From positions 68,576 through 132,575 of the forward strand of contig CABQNT010000007.1 of assembly GCA_902465605.1 (NCBI GenBank): DNA of 64,000 nucleotides. The letters are read 5' to 3'. Numbering within the stretch: the stretch's first letter is position 1; every line of letters begins with the position of its first letter. This document shows, one piece after another, positions 8,745 to 17,295 of this stretch. A program made the position numbers and the translations under genes. The stretch is from Prevotella sp902465605. Its GTDB lineage: Bacteria > Bacteroidota > Bacteroidia > Bacteroidales > Bacteroidaceae. The notes below the pieces were generated by a model. The model searched no databases, was not told where the DNA came from, and was given only the letters and a program-made list of their open reading frames with translations.

Positions 8745-8965
8745 CCCAACTGTCCTCCCATTCTTTTGCACAGACTGGCGATGTCATCTACCATACTTTC
8801 GAACGATTGCGTATGTACAAAGCCATAGTGCTTGTCTATAAAGTCAATACCCTTGAAACGACTCAGATAGCCGAAAGCCTCTTTCATGGTAAGGCCGAAC
8901 CGCTTTCCAAACTCATGAATGAAAATCATCGTCCATTCTAATTTGTCTTCATTACTGTATTCCAT
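8741..8965 (-). CDS. DUF3791-type small protein, first gene of the operon
   Basis: The protein has 74 residues with the layout of DUF3791 (…WTMIFIHEFGKRFGLTMKEAFGYL… then KHYGFVHTQSFESMVDDI). Genes of this type precede DUF3990 genes in many Bacteroidetes and Firmicutes and are thought to be their antitoxin or partner. The stop overlaps the DUF3990 start by ATGA. Confidence 0.75.
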   Translation of the reverse strand: MEYSNEDKLEWTMIFIHEFGKRFGLTMKEAFGYLSRFKGIDFIDKHYGFVHTQSFESMVDDIASLCKRMGGQLG

Positions 8966-8984
8966 GAAGTGTCCTCCTTTTTAT

Positions 8985-9198
8985 ATTGACTACGGAAGAA
9001 AGCTGCCCGCTGCCCGCCATGTCGTGCGTGTTCTTGATGCTGCATTTGCTGTACATGCTTGGCCTCTCTGTGAGTGTTCTTGTCAGCCTTCACCTCCTGT
9101 TTACCCTTTTCCAACTGCTACTTCAGAGCCAAGACGGGCTGAGGGTGTCCCATCAAAGAAATGACTAAGAAGGTGACTGAACCAAACTTTTTCGTCAT
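8985..9198 (-). pseudogene. Decayed 5' copy of the DUF4468-type gene
   Basis: Reading the minus strand from the ATG at 9198 gives a signal-peptide-like start (MTKKFGSVTFLVISLMG), an in-frame TAG at 9118-9120, and then QLEKGKQEVKADKN. The last part aligns with QLEKAKQEAQAAKK of the intact gene ending at 6952. The 80 bases upstream are also shared, with the block ACAAATGTATATATTTTCTG identical at about 7923 and 9219. The copy stops at the DUF3791 gene. No product is expected. Confidence 0.75.
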
Positions 9199-9363
9199 CC
9201 AATTGATTGATTTATTTCACAAATGTATATATTTTCTGCGTAAATGACACACAATTTGAGAAGATTAACGAAAGGAATGATTCCAACATTAATGATACTA
9301 CCGTTACAAATTATCCTTTCAGTCTGTAAGCGGAAGTAATATGATAATGGTATGCGCGTATGA

Positions 9364-9703
9364 TTTTTCTTGACAAACTACCCCTTCATATTTCACGTAT
9401 TTACCATCAATCAGTCTTTTGGTTGTAAATACGCCAAAATTTAGCTGTTTTTATATGTTGTTGATAGCTAATAATTTATGAGAATCTTGCGTCGGGTGAG
9501 CTGGAAGTTCGTATCTTCCTATGGCAAATATCATTGCATTTAGAGGGCAATTTGCATGCTTTTGCCCCACAATACCATACAGATTGGACACCAAAAGGAT
9601 GCTTTTAATTGGGAAAAAACCATGCTTTTAGGGTGAAAACCGATTTTTCTTGCCAAAAAAACTCAAGTTTACATCCTGTTTGCCTATCGTTTTTTTCTAG
9701 ATT
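9364..9703 (+). repeat. Length-conserved intergenic element, copy A
   Basis: The left end is TTTTTCTTGACA (9364) and the right end is TTTTTTCTAGATT (9691-9703). AAATACGCC lies 63 bases in. A block of five 22-bp modules starts at 9525, exactly 161 bases from the left end. Copies B (42526) and C (52152) keep the same marks at the same distances although the sequence between them has diverged strongly. This fills most of the gene-free stretch 9200-9822. Confidence 0.75.
9525..9634 (+). repeat. Five 22-bp modules inside copy A
   Basis: Modules start at 9525, 9547, 9569, 9591 and 9613. Each has an A-rich start, a CATGC/GATGC/CATAC core near positions 8-12, a T-run after it and often a GG/CC end. 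The modules abut without spacers. Confidence 0.65.
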
Positions 9704-9822
9704 GGAAGTATGATAGTGCCGTTTTTAGGATATTTTTTGGTAAAAAAAGAAGACGATATACTTGTTACTATATGTAGCGATTCAGTTTCCCTCATGCAAA
9801 TCTTGAGCTTTGAAGGGTGAAG

Positions 9823-11859
9823 TTATTTTTGTTCCAACATCGCCTGCAACCTTACGATTTCATCTCTGTACTGGGCGGCTTGCAGGAAATCCAAGTCTTT
9901 GGCTGCTTGTTTCATCAAGGCAGTGGTGTTGGCAATGCTCTTCTCAAGTTGTTCGCGTGTCATTCGCAATACAATCGGGTCGGCTGCAAAGGCGCCACTC
10001 TCTGCCTCCATATACGCCTGTTGGGCGGCAAGGGTGGGGTAGCGTCGGTCTTTCTCATCCTCTTTCGAAGTGGGCAATGCGTTCTTGATTTCCTTAACAA
10101 TCTGCTGTGGCGTGATGTGGTGCTCCTCGTTGTATTTCAGCTGAATGGAGCGGCGGCGAGCGGTTTCGTCGATGGTGCGCTGCATGCTTTCGGTGATGGT
10201 GTCGGCATACATAATTACTTTTCCATTCACATTGCGTGCGGCGCGTCCTGCCGTCTGTGTCAAACTGCGGTGGCTTCGCAGGAACCCTTCCTTGTCAGCG
10301 TCAAGGATGGCCACGAGCGATACCTCTGGTAAGTCCAAGCCCTCACGCAGCAAGTTGACTCCAACCAAAACATCAAAAACGCCAGCACGCAGGTCGGTCA
10401 TGATTTTGACGCGGTCGAGTGTGGCCACGTCGCTGTGGATGTAGTTGGCTCGCACGTCATGATTTAGCAGGTATTCGGTTAGCTCCTCAGCCATACGTTT
10501 GGTCAGCGTGGTGACCAGTACACGTTCTCCGCGTTCGGTGCGTTGCAGGATTTCGTCCAAAAGGTCATCAATTTGGTTTTCGCTGGGACGCACATCGATT
10601 TCCGGATCGAGCAGTCCCGTGGGACGAATGATTTGTTCCACCACGACTCCTTCGGCCTCTTGTAGCTCATAGTCGGCTGGGGTGGCCGAAACGTAGATGG
10701 TTTGATAGAGCATGTCGTGGAACTCTTCAAAGCGCAGTGGACGATTGTCAAACGCCGCTGGCAGGCGGAATCCGTACTCTACGAGATTCTGCTTGCGGGC
10801 CCTGTCGCCACCGTACATGGCACTGATTTGCGGCACGCTGACATGACTCTCGTCGACAACGAGTAGAAACTCTTTTGGAAAGAAGTCTAAGAGGCAGTAA
10901 GGCCGCTGTCCGGCTTCACGTCCGTCAAAGTAGCGCGAATAGTTCTCAATGCCGCTGCAGTGGCCCAGTTCCTTGATCATCTCCATGTCGTATTCCACAC
11001 GTTCCTTGATGCGTTGTGCCTTGATGGTGTCACCCAGGTCGTTGAAGTAGTCAATTTGCTTCAACAAGTCGTCCTGAATGGCGCGGATGGCATGCTCGGT
11101 CTGTTCTTTTGTCGTAACAAAGAGATTAGCGGGGTAAATGTGATATTCCTCAAATTCTTCCAATCGGTGGAAAGTCACGCTGTCCACTTCCTCGATGCTG
11201 TCAATCTCTTCGTCCCACCAGGTGATGCGAAGAATGTTGTTAGAGTAGGCCATCGCAATGTCTACCGTATCGCCCTTGACGCGAAAATTGCCACGTTGCA
11301 GGTCGATGTCATTGCGGACATACAGCGCTTCCACCAACTTCCGTAAAAAATCATTACGATCTAATCGCTCGCCTTTCTTCACCGTAATGATGCTATTAGT
11401 CATGGCCGAGGGACCGCCCATGCCGTAAATGCACGAAACGGAAGACACGACGATAACGTCTTTTCTTCCTGATAACAAAGCACTTACCGCACTCAATCGC
11501 AGGCGGTCTATCTCGTCGTTGATGGCCAAGTCTTTCTCAATATACAGGTCGGTTGTAGGAAGATAAGCCTCAGGCTGATAATAGTCATAATAAGATACAT
11601 AATACTCTACTGCGTTCTCTGGGAAAAAGCCCTTCATCTCTTCGTAGAGTTGGGCTGCCAGCGTCTTGTTGTGACTTAAAATCAGCGTTGGCTTTTGTAC
11701 GTTGTTGATGACGTTGGCCACCGTGAAGGTCTTGCCCGATCCGGTTACACCGAGCAACACTTGAGCCGAATCACCCCGATGAATGCCATCGGTGAGTTGC
11801 TGAATGGCTTCAGGTTGGTCGCCCGTAGGTTTGTATTTTGACGTGAGTTTGAAATTCAT
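9823..11859 (-). CDS. uvrB: Excinuclease ABC subunit B
   Basis: UvrB is the damage-verifying helicase-like subunit of bacterial nucleotide excision repair; it is loaded by UvrA and recruits the UvrC nuclease. The 678-residue protein has full family length. Visible parts are Walker A (GVTGSGKT, residues 37-44), the aromatic beta-hairpin (YYVSYYDYYQPEAYLP, near 91-106) that clamps DNA, the DESH Walker B motif, the late helicase motif (LLREGLDLPEVSLV), and the C-terminal UVR domain that contacts UvrC. It is transcribed alone. Confidence 0.97.
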   Translation of the reverse strand: MNFKLTSKYKPTGDQPEAIQQLTDGIHRGDSAQVLLGVTGSGKTFTVANVINNVQKPTLILSHNKTLAAQLYEEMKGFFPENAVEYYVSYYDYYQPEAYLPTTDLYIEKDLAINDEIDRLRLSAVSALLSGRKDVIVVSSVSCIYGMGGPSAMTNSIITVKKGERLDRNDFLRKLVEALYVRNDIDLQRGNFRVKGDTVDIAMAYSNNILRITWWDEEIDSIEEVDSVTFHRLEEFEEYHIYPANLFVTTKEQTEHAIRAIQDDLLKQIDYFNDLGDTIKAQRIKERVEYDMEMIKELGHCSGIENYSRYFDGREAGQRPYCLLDFFPKEFLLVVDESHVSVPQISAMYGGDRARKQNLVEYGFRLPAAFDNRPLRFEEFHDMLYQTIYVSATPADYELQEAEGVVVEQIIRPTGLLDPEIDVRPSENQIDDLLDEILQRTERGERVLVTTLTKRMAEELTEYLLNHDVRANYIHSDVATLDRVKIMTDLRAGVFDVLVGVNLLREGLDLPEVSLVAILDADKEGFLRSHRSLTQTAGRAARNVNGKVIMYADTITESMQRTIDETARRRSIQLKYNEEHHITPQQIVKEIKNALPTSKEDEKDRRYPTLAAQQAYMEAESGAFAADPIVLRMTREQLEKSIANTTALMKQAAKDLDFLQAAQYRDEIVRLQAMLEQK

Positions 11860-11911
11860 CCTGAATGTGTTGAAGGATTGCCTCTAAGCATGCAAATGGC
11901 TACCCAGACAT

Positions 11912-11920
11912 GCAAAAGTA
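11912..11920 (-). promoter_or_regulatory. -7 box for uvrB
   Basis: The minus strand reads TACTTTTGC, matching TAnnTTTGC, about 50 bases upstream of the uvrB ATG. Confidence 0.5.
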
Positions 11921-11995
11921 CAAAAATATCCGTTATAAAGGTTAATTATTTGCGAAAAAGCATTCTCTTTACTTTGTAAATCGATGGATTATATG

Positions 11996-12004
11996 TACTT
12001 TTGC
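11996..12004 (+). promoter_or_regulatory. -7 box for bamD-rpoZ-DUF4293
   Basis: TACTTTTGC matches TAnnTTTGC. It lies after the alternative ATG at 11984, which rules that start out in favour of 12017 or 12023. Confidence 0.6.
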
Positions 12005-12022
12005 ACACCAAAGATCATGTCA

Positions 12023-12865
12023 ATGAAGAAACTGTTTTTCATTTCCACTATATGCGTCGCATTGTTGTTCAGCAGTTGTGCCAATGAGTTCAATGCGGTT
12101 TACAAGTCGACCAACACGAACTACCGCTATGAATATGCGAAGGAGTGCTTTTTTAAAGGTAAGTATACTCGGGCCATTACCTTGCTGAACGATTTGATTG
12201 TTGTTCAGAAAGGAACCGAGAATGCGCAGGAAAGCCTTTACATGTTGGCCATGGCGCAGTACAAAAGTGGTGACTATGAGAGTGCTGCCCAAGCGTTCAA
12301 GCGATATGTCCAAAGTTATCCGAAGGGGAAATACGCTGAGTTGGCGAGCTACTATGTGGGCGAAAGTCTGTATATGTGTACGCCGGAGCCACGTTTAGAT
12401 CAGTCGCAAACGGTTTCGGCCATCGCCTCTTTCCAGGAGTTTTTGGATCTTTATCCTGATGCCAAACTGAAAAACAGCGCGCAGAACAGGCTCTTTGAGT
12501 TGCAAGACAAGCTGGTGAAGAAAGAGTTGTATTCGGCACAGTTGTATTATGATCTTGGCCCTTATTTCGGCAACTGCACCAGCGGCGGCAACAATTACGA
12601 AGCATGTATCATTACAGCAGAGAATGCATTGAAGGATTATCCCTATTCATCCCTGCGTGAGAAATTTGCCGTGTTGGTGATGAAGAGCAAGTTTGAGTTG
12701 GCAGAACAGAGTGTCGAGGAGAAGCGGTTGGAACGCTACCAGGATGCAGAAGATGAGTGTTACGGATTTATCAACGAGTATCCCGACTCGAAGCAACGCG
12801 CCTTGGCGGAGAAGTTTATCAAGAAATGCAAGGAGGTTACGAAGACTGGAGAGTCTAACTCGTAG
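12023..12865 (+). CDS. bamD: Outer-membrane assembly lipoprotein BamD
   Basis: BamD is the essential lipoprotein partner of BamA in the machine that inserts beta-barrel proteins into the outer membrane. The 280-residue protein opens with a lipoprotein signal (MKKLFFIS...LLFSSC; Cys near residue 18) followed by TPR-like helical repeats (for example YESAAQAFKRYVQSYPKGKY). The start at 12023 is chosen because the promoter box at 11996 excludes 11984; 12017 is possible. It heads the bamD-rpoZ-DUF4293 cluster, an order often seen in Bacteroidetes. Confidence 0.88.
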   Translation: MKKLFFISTICVALLFSSCANEFNAVYKSTNTNYRYEYAKECFFKGKYTRAITLLNDLIVVQKGTENAQESLYMLAMAQYKSGDYESAAQAFKRYVQSYPKGKYAELASYYVGESLYMCTPEPRLDQSQTVSAIASFQEFLDLYPDAKLKNSAQNRLFELQDKLVKKELYSAQLYYDLGPYFGNCTSGGNNYEACIITAENALKDYPYSSLREKFAVLVMKSKFELAEQSVEEKRLERYQDAEDECYGFINEYPDSKQRALAEKFIKKCKEVTKTGESNS

Positions 12866-12989
12866 AAATTAAAGGAGATACTGCCTCTTATACTGGCAAT
12901 ACAACGAGCGTAAAATCATCAACTATATATTTTGAATAAGTCATTGTCCGGTAAGATGACAATGCCCAACAGATAAGGATTTATAAAAA

Positions 12990-13328
12990 ATGGATTACAA
13001 AAAGTCAAACGCACCCGTCAACACGACTACCCGCAACATCATGGATTTGTGTGAAGAAACGGGAAACATCTATGAAAGTGTGGCAATCATTGCGAAGCGT
13101 TCTAATCAGATTGCAGCAGAGATTAAACAGGATTTGAATAAAAAATTGACAGAGTTCGCTTCTTACAACGACTCTTTGGAAGAGGTGTTTGAGAATCGTG
13201 AACAAATAGAAATTTCGCGTTATTACGAGAAGTTGCCCAAACCTACTTTGCTGGCAACACAGGAATTTATAGAAGGTAATGTTTATTACCGTGACCCTTC
13301 TTTGGATAATAACGACAGTCAGGCATGA
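12990..13328 (+). CDS. rpoZ: RNA polymerase omega subunit (Bacteroidetes type)
   Basis: This 112-residue protein has the Bacteroidetes omega layout: a core helix (ETGNIYESVAIIAKRSNQIA) that binds beta-prime, followed by an acidic tail. Omega helps assemble and stabilise RNA polymerase. It lies 124 bases after bamD, and its stop overlaps the next start by ATGA, so the following membrane protein is translationally coupled. Confidence 0.85.
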   Translation: MDYKKSNAPVNTTTRNIMDLCEETGNIYESVAIIAKRSNQIAAEIKQDLNKKLTEFASYNDSLEEVFENREQIEISRYYEKLPKPTLLATQEFIEGNVYYRDPSLDNNDSQA

Positions 13329-13780
13329 TTCAACGAAAACAAACGCTGTACCTGCTCTTGTCTTTGATTGTGACGGTGGCGTGTCTGTGCATGCCTGTCG
13401 CCATGCTCGAACCACAAGGAATGGGGCTGTCAACCTTGATTTACAATCTGGGAACAGTAGTACCCGATCAAGGAATCAATTTTAGCAGCTGGCCTCTTTT
13501 CGCCCTGTTGGTGGTGACTATCCCTTTGGAAGCCTGCGCTATTTTTTTATACCGCAAACGACCTTTGCAGGCTAAACTTTGCGCATGGAGCATTGTTTTC
13601 TGTCTGGCATGGTATGTTTATTATGCATTTGCCCTGCTGAATGGTTTTGGTCATGAGTATACCTTCCATCTTCAGTTTGCGGCATGTTTACCTTTGGTTG
13701 CCATCATCGCATTAGTTTTGGCGCGCCGGGGTATCATTCACGATGAAAAATTGGTGAGGTCTGCTGACCGAATCAGGTAA
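13325..13780 (+). CDS. DUF4293-type membrane protein
   Basis: The 151-residue protein has four membrane segments (about residues 10-28, 55-75, 84-104 and 116-136) with short loops. DUF4293 proteins follow rpoZ in many Bacteroidetes and have no known function. Coupling to rpoZ by a four-base overlap supports the assignment. Confidence 0.78.
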   Translation: MIQRKQTLYLLLSLIVTVACLCMPVAMLEPQGMGLSTLIYNLGTVVPDQGINFSSWPLFALLVVTIPLEACAIFLYRKRPLQAKLCAWSIVFCLAWYVYYAFALLNGFGHEYTFHLQFAACLPLVAIIALVLARRGIIHDEKLVRSADRIR

Positions 13781-13808
13781 AGTAGCAACTCCACATGGCT
13801 CTTTATAG

Positions 13809-13855
13809 CAACGAAATTGCACGGAACGACAAGAACGTTTCGTGCAATTTCGTTG
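13809..13855. repeat. Near-perfect 20-bp inverted repeat
   Basis: The arms 13809-13828 and 13836-13855 (beginning CAACGAAATTGCACGG) pair over 20 bp with a single G-T mismatch around a 7-base loop. There is no T-run on either side, so it is not a standard terminator. It lies between the DUF4293 gene and the terminator at 13945. Confidence 0.6.
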
Positions 13856-13944
13856 TGACAGACATCACAATAGTGAGTGAAGCAAGAATACTTACAGTTT
13901 AGTTGTAGTTTTGGCAACAAGTCAAACAACAAATGATTAAAGAG

Positions 13945-13983
13945 AATCGGCTGTGTGGTCTTGGGACCATACAGCCGATTTTG
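13945..13983. terminator. Bidirectional rho-independent terminator
   Basis: A 16-bp stem (AATCGGCTGTGTGGTC with its partner, one G-T pair) closes the 4-base loop TTGG and is followed by TTTT on the plus strand and by CTCTTT on the minus strand. It separates the bamD operon from the convergent polysaccharide-utilisation operon. Apart from this and the hairpin at 13809, the stretch 13781-14200 shows nothing else. Confidence 0.75.
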
Positions 13984-14200
13984 GCTTATTGTGCTCTGCA
14001 TGAGCTGTGGAATAGAAGGGAGATGCTTGGAATGATTTTCCTAGTCATTCGGGATTGTTTTGCAGGTCAGAAATTACTTACTAGCATGTTTTCTACATGC
14101 TTGGAAAGCACTGCCATGCTTTTTACTTCTCATTTTCTTTTACTTCTTCTAAGCAATTTCAATGAGTTCGTTGAAGCATCTCCGATCTTTTTAAAGTTCG

Positions 14201-15622
14201 CTACATCAAACTTACTTTCCACACCATTACACCTCCGTTGGTATAAAGGAAAGCCACAATGACAGACTTCTTGTCGGGTGCGATTTGTGTGACGACATCT
14301 GCCGTGGTGTTGACGTTGGCACCGTATGCGGGATCAAGAGGGAACTCAAGCCACCCATTCCATTTGCGGGTATGTGCCAATAGTTGCGTATTAGTTGTAG
14401 TTCCAGCAGGGTCTTTCATCACCAATCGGACATTATAAATCTCTCTCATCCAGTTATTCACATCTCCTTCGATGTAAAACATGTATTTTGCTCCCATCAA
14501 ATCGACGTAATCGAATGCAGTTCCTCCGCCAAGCCATTGGTGGAAAATGCCTTGCACATGATGTGACGAGGAATAAAGAGGTTTGTTGGTATGGCCGTCC
14601 ATGTACGTGATGGCTACCTTCGGTTGTTTATCTACATAGCGTGAAATGAAATAGTTGCTATTTTCACCAAGCTCTATAGGCACGATTTGGGGCATCATAC
14701 CCATTTGGTAACCTGGGTCATATTGTATCTTTTCAGGTTGTTGCGATACTGGTTTCCCGTTTTTGATTTCCCATCTGAGGAAAACGTTCTGGAACGAGAC
14801 ACCCATGTACAAGAATGCATGCTCCTTGATGTTGCCTTTGACGTAGAATTTTCTTCCTACGTCTTTGTTTCCTGCAAATTCATCTAAGTTAACATCATAC
14901 GAAAACAGCAGTTTGGGTTTGGCGTTTACACCCTCCCACCAAAACATGTGTATGGTGCTGGTTCCGTCTTTGGGCATCCATCTATTCATGTAGAAGTTGG
15001 TTGAAACAATGTTTCCTGCTTCATCGTTGGCTATAAATAAGGGTACGGTGCGGGTAAGTGTATTCCAGTCAACCCCCTCCATAGACAAAGTGCCTGCCTT
15101 TGTTCCGTCCTTCAGATTGTAATAGTCAAACTTTGTACGTTCGTGTATAACCAAATAATCTCCACTGATGGCCAAGCCGCCGTTATTGTGCTTGACGAAA
15201 TTGAGTTGGGATCCAGTCTTTCGCCACAGTTCGTCTACTTGGATGGCTGTTGGGACTACTTTCAAATCAACTGTATATGTTTTCTTGTCCCCATTGGCTG
15301 CAATGACATCAAAGCTCACAGGCTTTGTAAAATCCATGTATTGCCCAAGTGGTATGCTTGATTCTACTATCGCGTTGTTAGGAGCGTTTACTGACATTCT
15401 GATTTTTGTCAGGTCAGTCTTGATGCTTCCGTCCATTTCGAGTTTAATCATGTTGTTGGCATCAGGAGCAACGGTGAAATCTGATTTTGTGCCATCTGGT
15501 AACATAATCGTTATGCCACTAATGTCATTGCCCGTTGTGGGTACCAATGTATCTGCTTCTTGGCACGAAAACATGAGCAGTAGGCCAAGAACTGACACCG
15601 TAATTTTATCTATTGTTTTCAT
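14201..15622 (-). CDS. DUF5018-like surface lipoprotein of the PUL
   Basis: The protein has 473 residues. The lipoprotein signal ends MFSC (Cys near residue 20). The first part (about 30-125) looks like an Ig-like DUF5018 domain with GDKKTYTVDLKV. The rest alternates short strands with Trp/Tyr and could be a beta-propeller or lectin-like glycan-binding region. It lies 18 bases after susD and takes the place usually held by SusE/F-type surface glycan-binding lipoproteins. The binding role is inference from position. Confidence 0.65.
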   Translation of the reverse strand: MKTIDKITVSVLGLLLMFSCQEADTLVPTTGNDISGITIMLPDGTKSDFTVAPDANNMIKLEMDGSIKTDLTKIRMSVNAPNNAIVESSIPLGQYMDFTKPVSFDVIAANGDKKTYTVDLKVVPTAIQVDELWRKTGSQLNFVKHNNGGLAISGDYLVIHERTKFDYYNLKDGTKAGTLSMEGVDWNTLTRTVPLFIANDEAGNIVSTNFYMNRWMPKDGTSTIHMFWWEGVNAKPKLLFSYDVNLDEFAGNKDVGRKFYVKGNIKEHAFLYMGVSFQNVFLRWEIKNGKPVSQQPEKIQYDPGYQMGMMPQIVPIELGENSNYFISRYVDKQPKVAITYMDGHTNKPLYSSSHHVQGIFHQWLGGGTAFDYVDLMGAKYMFYIEGDVNNWMREIYNVRLVMKDPAGTTTNTQLLAHTRKWNGWLEFPLDPAYGANVNTTADVVTQIAPDKKSVIVAFLYTNGGVMVWKVSLM

Positions 15623-15640
15623 TGTTCTGCTTGATTAATT

Positions 15641-17278
15641 TTACCATTTATCTATTTGCTTGCATTTCGGATTATTTTTGATTTCCGATGCCGGTATTGG
15701 GAATTGATAATATCGTTCTTCAAAATGTCGGTCTTTACCGTCGCAGTCAATTATCTGGTAATTGAAGGTTCCGTCTGCTTGTTTGGTTATCTTCATGCCG
15801 TGCATACGTTTGCCTCCTAAGACGTTAAGAGCCATGTGCCATCGTCTCAAGTCCCAATAACGTTGGCCTTCAAAGGCAAGTTCTATTTTCCGCTCTTCGC
15901 GAATAATGTTCCGCAGACTCTCTTGACTCGTAGGTAAAACAGCAGGCAACTTTGCCCTACTTCTTACTTTGTTCAATGGTACAAGAGCTTCAGCAGTCTT
16001 ACCCATCTCGTTGAGCGCTTCAGCTTGGTTCAATAGTACTTCTGCATAACGTACTTCGTTCCAGCAGGTAGTGCCTTTAACGGTCATGTCCTTGACGCTT
16101 TCGTTAAGCAATTTGCGTATATAGTAGCCAGTAGTAGTGGCGTTTGGGTACGCCTCAACGTCAAACGGCTTAAATCCATCTTTACCTCCAACGAACGTTT
16201 CAATGGTTCTTCCTTTCCAGGTAGCGCCATTATATAGAATAGAAGCGTAAAAGCGAGGCTCCCTGTTCTTATATGGGTTGGCTGCATGTGTCGAGTTGTT
16301 CCAATCGAAGTTGCTTCCATCAGCCATTCGATAGGAGTCTACAAGCTCTTGTGTTGGAACAGCTAAACACTTTCCGTCCGTATTGGTTTCAGGAAAGTCA
16401 CCTTTCGGACTATATTGCTTGTCAAATAGCGTTGAATGCGTTAGCTGACCATGGAAACGATAGCCTAAAACAGTTTCCTTGCAAAAGTCGGGTTGATTGA
16501 ATACGTCTGCATAATTCGGCATGAGGTCATATAGCTCGCCCTCTTTCGCTACTACCTTTGCAGCGGCATCAGCAGCCTTGTCCCAGCGCTTGGCATACAA
16601 CATGGCACGCGACTTAAATCCAGAAACAGCACCCTTTGTGATGCGTCCTAAGTCCTTCTTGGGCCAAGTGTCGGGCAAGTTCTCTGCGGCAAAATCAAGG
16701 TCGCTTTCAATAAAATCCCAGCATGCGGACTCGGGACTTCTTTCCTTGAATGCCTCATTGGGGCCGTCAATGTTATCGCGGATTACAACGCTGCCATGCC
16801 CCCTTACCAGCATGAAATAAAGGTAAGCCCTGAAGAAACGTGCTTGTGCCTCCATTATCAGTTTCTCCTGGTCACCGTATTTTGCATAGGTCTTTAATCC
16901 GTACAAAAATTCGTTAATGCGCCTGATGCGGTTATATTCGTATGTATAATCACTCAGGGGATTGCCTTGCGGACTGATACCTCCGGTGTAGACCACCTTG
17001 TTGACATCACCTCCGGAGCCGCCCATGACATTTGCGCTGTACCGAAGAATGTCAGAGAAACCATCAGTAAGACTTACTCCAGCATACTTCACGCCATAAG
17101 GTCCGTATTCGTAAATAGGTTTGTAAAAGCCATTGATGTACAAATAGGTATTGTCTACGGAACTCCACGCATCCATCTCGGTATATTGTGCTCTTGGTTC
17201 AGGATCTAAAAAATCAGAACAACCTGATAAAATGAATGCGGATACCAAGATTGTCAAGATATTGTTAATAGTTTTCAT
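15641..17278 (-). CDS. SusD/RagB-family glycan-binding lipoprotein
   Basis: The 545-residue protein has a lipoprotein signal (ILSGCSDFLD, Cys near 20) and the SusD layout: an N-terminal TPR-containing region (YNRIRRINEFLYGLK, MEAQARFFRAYLYFMLVRG) and the C-terminal motif RRKIELAFEGQRYWDLRRW-like near residue 475. SusD caps the SusC barrel and captures glycan at the cell surface. The ligand is unknown. It lies 17 bases after susC. Confidence 0.95.
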   Translation of the reverse strand: MKTINNILTILVSAFILSGCSDFLDPEPRAQYTEMDAWSSVDNTYLYINGFYKPIYEYGPYGVKYAGVSLTDGFSDILRYSANVMGGSGGDVNKVVYTGGISPQGNPLSDYTYEYNRIRRINEFLYGLKTYAKYGDQEKLIMEAQARFFRAYLYFMLVRGHGSVVIRDNIDGPNEAFKERSPESACWDFIESDLDFAAENLPDTWPKKDLGRITKGAVSGFKSRAMLYAKRWDKAADAAAKVVAKEGELYDLMPNYADVFNQPDFCKETVLGYRFHGQLTHSTLFDKQYSPKGDFPETNTDGKCLAVPTQELVDSYRMADGSNFDWNNSTHAANPYKNREPRFYASILYNGATWKGRTIETFVGGKDGFKPFDVEAYPNATTTGYYIRKLLNESVKDMTVKGTTCWNEVRYAEVLLNQAEALNEMGKTAEALVPLNKVRSRAKLPAVLPTSQESLRNIIREERKIELAFEGQRYWDLRRWHMALNVLGGKRMHGMKITKQADGTFNYQIIDCDGKDRHFEERYYQFPIPASEIKNNPKCKQIDKW

Positions 17279-17295
17279 AGTCTTGAAATAATATA

